14,014 bases of DNA from an uncultured Verrucomicrobiota bacterium. Lineage in GTDB: Bacteria; Verrucomicrobiota; Kiritimatiellia; RFP12; UBA1067. Below the pieces are notes generated by a model. The model saw nothing but the letters and a program-made list of their open reading frames with translations, was not told the DNA's origin and searched no databases. Position numbers and translations under genes: made by a program. Of this stretch, positions 6,130 to 11,759 are shown piece by piece. How positions within the stretch are numbered: the first letter of the stretch is position 1; every line of letters starts with the position of its first letter. The DNA lies in the NCBI GenBank assembly GCA_946615875.1, contig CAMOIK010000037.1, forward strand, positions 1-14,014. Direction: 5' to 3'.

Positions 6130-7830
6130 ATGAGTGAAGAAATCGAAGAGATTGAAGAGTTTGGCGAAGGCGTAGATCTCGAGGAGCTGGCCAAGCGCTA
6201 CGAGACCAGGGGGTTCTTTTCGCGGCTCTGCTCGATGTTCTCCGGCCTCGGCAAACCCAGGTCGTCAAGGGAATACAAGCTCGCCCGCATTGAGCTGCAG
6301 CGCCTCATGGCGCCGTTGATTGCCATCGTCTCGGTTCTGGTCCTCGTCGGCTCGCTCATCGTGTTCACGATGGTCAGCGAGAACAAGGCGAAGGTGCTCG
6401 ACATCACCGTTGCCCAGGTGGAGAAGGACGAAGTGATGCCCGAGGAGATGCCCGAGGAGGAGCCGCCGGACGATCCGCCGGAGCCCCCGCCGATGGAGGA
6501 TGTCGAAATAATGGTCGACACCCCCACGCCAGGCCCGGTCTCGCCGATGGCGCCCGCGCCCGCGACCCCTGCGACGCAGGTCTCCGTGAAGCCCGCCACG
6601 CAGGACACGGTATCCTTCGTCAATTCGCCCGTGAGGATGAAGTCGATGGTCGGCTCCCGCACCCCCGGCTCGATCGGCGCGATGACGCGCGGCGGCGGCG
6701 GCTACGGCGACGCAATCACCGAGTCCACCGTGCTCAAGACGTTGTGGTGGCTGAAGGGCAAGCAGGAAGCGGACGGCAGCTGGGGAGGCGGCTCTTCGCG
6801 CCTGGCGAACACTTCGCTGGCGGTGCTCACGTTCCTCGCACACGGCGAATTCCCGAATTCCCCCTCGCCATACAAGAGGGACTTCGGACCTGTCGTGGAG
6901 AAGGCGCTGAACTGGATCATCGCCCAGTTATACACCGACAAGTCCGGTCTGGTGAAGATGAAGGGCTCCGACGAACACGAATATGCGTTCCTCATCGCCA
7001 CCTACGCGTTGAACGAGGCGTACGGCATGACGAAGAACCCGAACTGCAAAGAAGTGGCAATGCAGACCATGGAGCGCATCATCAAAGGACAGTCGCCGAC
7101 CGGCGGGTGGGATTACAATATCAATCCCAAATCGACGCGCGACGACCTTTCGTTCGCCGGATGGGCGCTTCAGGCTCTCAAGGCAGGCAAGATGGCCGGG
7201 CTGCATCCGCCGGGGTTGGACGAGTGCATCGCCAAGGCGATAAAGTGCCTGCAGACGCGCAGCTTCTACAACGACCACTTCACCTACTGCGCCAACGCCC
7301 GCCTTCACCCCGGCCTGACGGGGACGGGATGCCTGGCGATGCAGTTGCTGGGCTACGGCAACCAGCCCCAGGTCAAGGCCGCGCTCAACTACATGCGGGA
7401 ATGGAAGCCGTCGTTCAAGCCGGAGGAAATGGGCGTCGGCAAGGACTGCCCGTCGCCGCAGTACTACAGCTACTACGTCACGCAGTGCAAGTTCCAGGCC
7501 GGCATGAAGAAGGATGCCGCCAAGGCGGACGAGGTCGCATGGCAGAAGTGGAACGCTGAGATGAAGCGCATCTACCCCGCCGCGATCAAGGACCTGCCGC
7601 AGAAGGTCAAGGACCACACCGGCAAGGAGCACAAGCAGGGCTACTTCGAGAACACCGACAACTGGTCGTCCCGCCCGGTGATGGATACGTGCCTGGTCGC
7701 GCTGCAGCTCATGGTCTATTACCGCTACCTGCCCACCACATCGACGAAAGCCGGCGAGACGATCGACGAGGCCGACGCCAGCGCCGCCGCGACGGGTTCG
7801 AACGATGTCGACGTAGAGGTTGATATCTAA
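6130..7830 (+). CDS. TonB-like membrane protein with a squalene-cyclase-like alpha/alpha toroid instead of the TonB C-terminal domain
   Basis: This 566-aa protein has an acidic cytoplasmic head (1-57), one membrane helix (about 58-82), a TonB-like acidic Pro-rich linker (about 102-155) and a Gly-rich hinge (about 183-195). A prenyltransferase/squalene-oxidase repeat domain follows at about 197-536. Two QW motifs (Q...GxW) are clear: QEADGSW at 212-218 and QSPTGGW at 321-327. Helix pairs include SFAGWALQALKAGKMAGL, GLTGTGCLAMQLLGYG and MDTCLVALQLMVYYRYL. The class II cyclase DxDD motif is incomplete (TRDD at 336-339), so enzymatic cyclisation is doubtful. No TonB C-terminal domain is present. 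The ribosome site AAAGGA at 6113-6118 precedes the ATG by 11 bases. Placed right after exbB-exbD-exbD, it is probably the moving arm of that motor. What the toroid binds in the periplasm is unknown. Confidence 0.85.
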   Translation: MSEEIEEIEEFGEGVDLEELAKRYETRGFFSRLCSMFSGLGKPRSSREYKLARIELQRLMAPLIAIVSVLVLVGSLIVFTMVSENKAKVLDITVAQVEKDEVMPEEMPEEEPPDDPPEPPPMEDVEIMVDTPTPGPVSPMAPAPATPATQVSVKPATQDTVSFVNSPVRMKSMVGSRTPGSIGAMTRGGGGYGDAITESTVLKTLWWLKGKQEADGSWGGGSSRLANTSLAVLTFLAHGEFPNSPSPYKRDFGPVVEKALNWIIAQLYTDKSGLVKMKGSDEHEYAFLIATYALNEAYGMTKNPNCKEVAMQTMERIIKGQSPTGGWDYNINPKSTRDDLSFAGWALQALKAGKMAGLHPPGLDECIAKAIKCLQTRSFYNDHFTYCANARLHPGLTGTGCLAMQLLGYGNQPQVKAALNYMREWKPSFKPEEMGVGKDCPSPQYYSYYVTQCKFQAGMKKDAAKADEVAWQKWNAEMKRIYPAAIKDLPQKVKDHTGKEHKQGYFENTDNWSSRPVMDTCLVALQLMVYYRYLPTTSTKAGETIDEADASAAATGSNDVDVEVDI

Positions 7831-7837
7831 TTGGCGG

Positions 7838-7895
7838 CGGGTCTGCGCGGGGGCGCCGGCGATTTTCCGGGATCGCCCGCTCGGCCGCAGACCCG
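7838..7895 (+). terminator. Strong GC-rich hairpin closing the Exb cluster
   Basis: CGGGTCTGCG at 7838-7847 pairs perfectly with CGCAGACCCG at 7886-7895. Inside, GGCGAT at 7858-7863 pairs with ATCGCC at 7872-7877 around an 8-base loop. It begins 8 bases after the stop of the TonB-like gene. No T-run follows, so termination may be incomplete or of a non-classical kind. It marks the likely boundary between the two gene clusters and also argues against any start of the next gene upstream of 7936. Confidence 0.55.
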
Positions 7896-7935
7896 GCGCG
7901 GCGCGACTCCTCAGCCCCGCGACCACGATATCTGC

Positions 7936-9156
7936 ATGGCTTCGCTGTTTCTGGCGCTGAAATACCTGAAGCCGAAGCGGTCCGTCGCTTCGGTGATCAC
8001 GGTCGTCTCCGTGCTTGGGGTGATGCTGGGCATCGCAGCCGTGATAATCGTGCGCAGCGTGATGACCGGCTTCGGCGATACGTGGGAGCAGAAGATACTG
8101 GACTTCAAGCCGCACATCCTGCTTTCGCCGCGCTCCGGCCACGTCATACGCGGCGAACAGGCCTTGGCGGAAGCGGCGCGCCGCATACCCGGCGTGACGT
8201 GCGTGACGCCGACCATAGCGACCCGCATAATGCTGGAGCATCGCGGGCAGGTGCTGGCGCCTGTCATCATCGGGGTGGGCCACGATGATTTCACCAAGTC
8301 GTTCAACGTTGGCGAGCCGTACGCCGGCTCGTTCGACCTGGAAGGCGACTCGATCGTCATGGGCCGCGTCGCCGCGCGCAACCTCGGCGTGTGGGTGGGG
8401 GACGAGGTGACGGTGTATTCGCCGAAGACGCTCGCGTCCAGGGACGAGGTTTATCTGCCGATCAAGTGGCGGGTTACGGGCATATTCTCGTTCGGCCAGC
8501 ACGACTACGACTCCGGATACGTCGTCGCGTCGCTGCCGAACGTCCGCGATCTTCTCGGCATGGAGAAGGGCGTGTTCGCCGTCCACGTCAAGACCGACTG
8601 CCCGACAGACGAAAAGCGCTTCGCGCCCGTGTTCGAGGCGTGCAGCCGTCTGCGCGGCGACGTGGAGGCGCAGTCGTGGAAGATGGTCGATCGCGAACTT
8701 TTCTCCGCTCTCGCCGTGGAGAAGAACATGACGGCGGTCTTGCTGCTGCTGATCTCGCTCGTGGCGTTGTTCTGCGTGATGAACACGCTGCTCGTGCTCA
8801 CCGTGCAGAAGACGCCGGAGATCGGCTTGCTCAAGTCGCTCGGCTTCTCGCGGCCGCAAATCATGGGCGTCTTCGTGGCGCACGGCCTTGTCCAGTGCAC
8901 GCTGGGCGTCGTCCTTGGGCTGGCGGCGAGCTGGGCGGTCCTCTCCAACCTGCAGCGGATAGTAGAGATGCTTGCTCGCTTCGGGGTTTCGGTTTTCCCC
9001 GAATCGGTATATGGGTTGCCGGAGATACCGCACCGCATAATACCTTCGGACATCGCATGGGCGGTGGCGTTCGTCTATTTCTTCGGCGTGCTGGCGTCGC
9101 TTCTGCCGGCGTTCGCGGCCGCGGCAAAGGATCCAGTGAAGGCGTTGAACGAATGA
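7936..9156 (+). CDS. lolC: LolC/LolE-family lipoprotein-releasing ABC permease
   Basis: This 406-aa inner-membrane protein should release mature lipoproteins from the inner membrane for transfer to the outer membrane. It has the family layout: helix 1 at about 19-40, a large periplasmic domain (about 41-262), then helices at about 264-287, 308-336 and 371-391. The stretch ALAVEKNMTAVLLLLISLVA, followed by QKTPEIGLLKSLGFSRPQIM at 291-310 (the coupling-helix region), matches LolC/LolE closely. It ends KDPVKALNE, as is usual in the family. The ATG at 7936 gives the standard N-terminus MASLFLALKYLKPK; an in-frame TTG at 7831 would add an unlikely Gly/Arg/Pro-rich 35-residue extension across the hairpin. 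No good ribosome site is visible. Only one permease gene is present, so it may act as a homodimer. It overlaps the ATPase gene by four bases. Confidence 0.88.
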   Translation: MASLFLALKYLKPKRSVASVITVVSVLGVMLGIAAVIIVRSVMTGFGDTWEQKILDFKPHILLSPRSGHVIRGEQALAEAARRIPGVTCVTPTIATRIMLEHRGQVLAPVIIGVGHDDFTKSFNVGEPYAGSFDLEGDSIVMGRVAARNLGVWVGDEVTVYSPKTLASRDEVYLPIKWRVTGIFSFGQHDYDSGYVVASLPNVRDLLGMEKGVFAVHVKTDCPTDEKRFAPVFEACSRLRGDVEAQSWKMVDRELFSALAVEKNMTAVLLLLISLVALFCVMNTLLVLTVQKTPEIGLLKSLGFSRPQIMGVFVAHGLVQCTLGVVLGLAASWAVLSNLQRIVEMLARFGVSVFPESVYGLPEIPHRIIPSDIAWAVAFVYFFGVLASLLPAFAAAAKDPVKALNE

Positions 9157-9830
9157 GCGTGCTGGAAGCTAGAGGTCTGCGCAAGGTGTTCAGGTTGCGC
9201 GGGCAGGCGCCGGTGGAGGTGCTGAAGGGGGTGGATTTCGCCGTCGCCGCCGGCGAGAAGGTGGCGATAGTCGGGCGCAGCGGCGCGGGAAAATCCACGC
9301 TGCTGCACATACTCGGCGGATTGCTCAAGCCCACGTCCGGCAGGATAGAAAGGCCGGAAAACTTCGGCTTCGTGTTCCAGAGCTACCATCTGATGGACGA
9401 GTTGACGGTCCTGGAAAACGTTATGCTTCCGTGCATGGCCGCCCGTTTCCGCCCGATGCGGCACGGCGGCTTCGATGCCCGCGGACGCGCGCTTGAGCTC
9501 CTGGAAAAGGTGGGGCTGTCCGGGCGGCTCGGCCATCTGCCCGGCGAGCTTTCCGGTGGCGAACGCCAGAGGGTGGCGATAGCCCGCTCGCTCGTCACCT
9601 CGCCCGTGCTCGTCCTGGCGGACGAGCCCACGGGCAACCTCGACGCGATGACGGGCGAAGGCATACTGTCGATGCTGTCCGGTCTTTCCGGCGGCGACAC
9701 GGCGCTAGTGCTCGTCACCCATTCGCCGGCGGCCGCGGCGATATGCGACAGGACCCTCGTGCTCGAGGACGGCCTACTGAGGCAGGATGCTCTGTCCCGA
9801 AACAACATGCAAACAGGAGGAACGACATGA
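9153..9830 (+). CDS. lolD: LolD-family ATPase of the lipoprotein-release ABC transporter
   Basis: This 225-aa cytoplasmic ATPase should power the neighbouring permease. All ABC motifs are intact: Walker A GRSGAGKS (41-48), Q-loop Q76 in FVFQSYHL, signature LSGGE (133-137), Walker B VLVLADEPT (152-160, catalytic E159 by position after D), D-loop GNLD (161-164) and switch H190 in LVTH. FQSYHLMDELTVLENVMLP is typical of the LolD/MacB/FtsE class. The start overlaps the permease stop as ATGA, which implies translational coupling. The C-terminal tail beyond about 208 is polar and carries the next gene's ribosome site in its codons. By sequence alone MacB- or FtsE-type ATPases are close relatives; the LolC/E-type partner favours LolD. 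Confidence 0.9.
   Translation: MSVLEARGLRKVFRLRGQAPVEVLKGVDFAVAAGEKVAIVGRSGAGKSTLLHILGGLLKPTSGRIERPENFGFVFQSYHLMDELTVLENVMLPCMAARFRPMRHGGFDARGRALELLEKVGLSGRLGHLPGELSGGERQRVAIARSLVTSPVLVLADEPTGNLDAMTGEGILSMLSGLSGGDTALVLVTHSPAAAAICDRTLVLEDGLLRQDALSRNNMQTGGTT
9815..9820 (+). promoter_or_regulatory. Strong ribosome binding site for the six-helix membrane protein
   Basis: AGGAGG is a full Shine-Dalgarno match, 6 bases before the ATG at 9827. It lies inside the last codons of lolD and is the strongest site in this cluster. It supports 9827 over the in-frame ATG at 9836. Confidence 0.7.
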
Positions 9831-10588
9831 ACTTCATGACATCGAAGAAAAGCTGGCTCACCGCCCCCGTCCTATTCTTGTCGATGTGCGTGGCGCTGGT
9901 CGCCGTCTGGGCGGCCATCCCGCCGGAGAGGCTGATACCTCTCTTCGACAACCACGGCGCGTCGCCCGTGGAGCTGATGACGCTGCCGCTCTTCGCGCTG
10001 CTCGCGCCGCTGGCGTGGCTGTGCCCGCCGTTCGGCGGCACGGCGCGGCGCCAGGCGCTGTGGAATCTCGACGTGACGCTGCTGGCGGCCATGGCCATCG
10101 TGCGCGAGACCGACCTGCACAAGATGGCGTTCGCCGGCATCTGGCCCGACATCGCCGAGAACTTCACCGGCACCGTGTTCAAGATGAAGTTTCTGAAGGC
10201 GTCCGCCATTCCGCTGGCGCCCAAGCTGTTCGTCGGCGCGTTCTTCGCGGTGTTCTTCGCCGTGACGGTCGTAACGTTCATCCGCTATGCGCGCCCTCTT
10301 TTCGCCGGAATATTCCGCCTCTGCCCTGTGGCGTGGACGTGGGCGGTGTTCGGCGGCACGAGCGTGATGGTGCTCGTGGTCGATCGTCTGCCGGCCGTGT
10401 TGCGCCACAACGGCTTCGACGGCCCGCTGCTCGACAAGCACAGCGGCAGCGTGGCGGCGCTCATGAAAGTTTTCGAGGAAGGCGGGGAGATGATGATGGC
10501 CCTCTTCGCGCTGATGGCGATCCTGCAGGCGCATCTCTTCCTGCGCGAGCGCGGCGATGTCGCGCAGAAGGCGTCCGCCGCCGCATGA
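9827..10588 (+). CDS. Six-helix inner-membrane protein of unknown function
   Basis: This 253-aa protein has about six membrane helices, near 12-31, 47-67, 77-93, 134-153, 166-185 and 221-238. I cannot name its family. Visible conserved-looking polar features are RETDLHK at 93-99 just after the third helix, a following K-rich loop (FKMKFLKA, 118-125) and acidic residues EEGGEM at 217-222 at the start of the last helix. RExDxHK plus a late EE pair recalls an uncharacterised bacterial membrane-protein family, but this is a memory of a pattern and not a search result. The start overlaps the lolD stop as ATGA, and the stop overlaps the kinase start the same way. It is thus likely co-translated with the transporter and kinase, suggesting an envelope role. 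Confidence 0.75.
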   Translation: MNFMTSKKSWLTAPVLFLSMCVALVAVWAAIPPERLIPLFDNHGASPVELMTLPLFALLAPLAWLCPPFGGTARRQALWNLDVTLLAAMAIVRETDLHKMAFAGIWPDIAENFTGTVFKMKFLKASAIPLAPKLFVGAFFAVFFAVTVVTFIRYARPLFAGIFRLCPVAWTWAVFGGTSVMVLVVDRLPAVLRHNGFDGPLLDKHSGSVAALMKVFEEGGEMMMALFALMAILQAHLFLRERGDVAQKASAAA

Positions 10589-11406
10589 GCATGGCCGCCG
10601 AGAATAGCGAGGAATGGCGCGCCGCCGAGCGTGCGCTGGGATGCGAGTTCGCGTCGTTCCGGCGCGTCCACGCCGGCAAGAACTCCGTGAACTATCGCGC
10701 CGAGACGCCTGAAGGGCGGCTCTACCTGGTGAAGTTCGCCCGCCCTTACCGCGCCGAGCGCGTGCTGGCCAGGCTCGGCGCTATTTCCTCGCCTCTCATA
10801 CCTCCGCTCGCGCTGTGCGGCAGGACAGGGACGTTCGGACGCTTCGTCATATGCGCGCTGGAGTGGTGCAAGGACGGCGCCAACATCCCTCCCCATGTCT
10901 TGACCTCGGCGCAGATTGCCGCAATCGCCGAAGGCTACCGCGAACTCTCCCGCGCGTTCTCTGCCGTGGAGCCGCGCCTTCTGGAAGCCCCGGAGGAGGC
11001 GGTCGAGGCGGCGAAGCGCTGCGGCGCGGCTCTTCGTCCGATCCACGGCGACTTCCACTACAAGAACTTCTTTTTGGACGGCGACAGGTTCTGCGCGTGC
11101 TTCGACGTGGAGTGCATGCGGCTCGGAATGCCCGCCGAAGATCTGTTGCGCATCTTCGCGCACGAACTGGATCGCACGCGCTTCTGGTGTTTCCGCCGCA
11201 TTGGTCGCATCTACCGCAACCTTTCGGAGATGGTGCGTCTTTCCGGCATCCCCAAGGCCGAATGGCTGGAGGCCGTCGCGCTCCACGTCGGCCACAAGGA
11301 GAAGAGGAGGATGGAGAAGGGCCGGGCGCACTTCGTGGCGAAGATCGACAATTTCCTGCGCGGGCCTTACAGCAGGCGTCTGCGCCTGGCGGTGGAGGTG
11401 GCGTGA
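10585..11406 (+). CDS. APH/choline-kinase-fold phosphotransferase, substrate unknown
   Basis: This 273-aa cytoplasmic protein shows the aminoglycoside-phosphotransferase-like kinase fold. The N-lobe carries a glycine/asparagine nucleotide loop (HAGKNSVNYRAE, 29-40) and a likely ATP lysine K50 in LYLVKFA. The catalytic loop is IHGDFHYKN (153-161), with base D156 and metal-binding N161. The metal aspartate is D174 in CFDVECMRLG, followed by the family's helix PAEDLLRIFAHELD. The family includes antibiotic, choline, homoserine, sugar and LPS-core kinases; nothing seen fixes the substrate. The gene overlaps the membrane protein gene as ATGA. Its position between Lol genes and pbpC makes an envelope sugar or lipid headgroup more likely than a drug, which is inference. 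A second in-frame ATG at 10591 is possible. Confidence 0.82.
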   Translation: MSMAAENSEEWRAAERALGCEFASFRRVHAGKNSVNYRAETPEGRLYLVKFARPYRAERVLARLGAISSPLIPPLALCGRTGTFGRFVICALEWCKDGANIPPHVLTSAQIAAIAEGYRELSRAFSAVEPRLLEAPEEAVEAAKRCGAALRPIHGDFHYKNFFLDGDRFCACFDVECMRLGMPAEDLLRIFAHELDRTRFWCFRRIGRIYRNLSEMVRLSGIPKAEWLEAVALHVGHKEKRRMEKGRAHFVAKIDNFLRGPYSRRLRLAVEVA

Positions 11407-11408
11407 GG

Positions 11409-11759
11409 ATGCCGAAGGGCGGCGGCATCGCGGAATACGACCTCCATCCGCGCGGGATGCGCGTCGATGAGGCGGTGGCGCGTTTCGACCGCATAGTCAG
11501 CGCGGAGCGCGCGGCGGGGCGCGGCGTCTTCGCCGTCGTCACGGGATACGGCTCGACCGGCGGGACGGCGAAGATAAAGGGCGCAATCCTCGCGCAATGC
11601 CGGCGATACAGGCGCCAGAACCACATACGCGGCTTCCTGGACGGCGAGTTCGCGGGGGACATATTCTCGGCGCAGGCGCTGGACTTCCCCGAGCTTTGCG
11701 CGCTGCCGCTCTCTGCGAAGCGTTCCCCGAACCCTGGCGTGGTCTATGTCGCCGTCTGA
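11409..11759 (+). CDS. Small Smr-domain protein
   Basis: This 116-aa protein is essentially a single Smr (MutS2 C-terminal-like) domain. Two hallmarks are visible: EYDLHPRGMRVDEA near residues 9-22, matching the DLHG..v.EA motif with its D and H, and VVTGYGSTGGTAKIKGAI near 48-65, matching the T/HGxG..GG.lr.ai motif. Smr domains are nucleases or nucleic-acid-binding modules in other bacteria. The ATG at 11409 has GGAGG at 11394-11398, ten bases upstream. An in-frame GTG at 11403 would overlap the kinase stop as GTGA, like the other junctions here. The last 14 bases overlap pbpC. Its place in an envelope operon is unexplained; DNA or RNA quality control is the family expectation. Confidence 0.75.
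   Translation: MPKGGGIAEYDLHPRGMRVDEAVARFDRIVSAERAAGRGVFAVVTGYGSTGGTAKIKGAILAQCRRYRRQNHIRGFLDGEFAGDIFSAQALDFPELCALPLSAKRSPNPGVVYVAV

Noticed and set aside
6130..7830. Active squalene-hopene cyclase
   Set aside because: The acid motif DxDD is incomplete (TRDD at 336-339), the protein is membrane-anchored through a TonB-like arm, and no hopanoid genes are nearby.
7831..7935. N-terminal extension of LolC from a TTG at 7831
   Set aside because: The extension is Gly/Arg/Pro-rich, lies over a strong hairpin, and the ATG at 7936 gives the standard family N-terminus.
6928..9033. Open reading frame of 701 codons on the - strand
   Set aside because: It runs antisense through two well-supported genes and the hairpin between them, and its product is His/Arg-rich with no recognisable motif.
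10585..11406. Aminoglycoside resistance gene
   Set aside because: The fold is shared with many housekeeping kinases, the gene sits inside an envelope operon with matching composition, and there is no sign of a mobile element.
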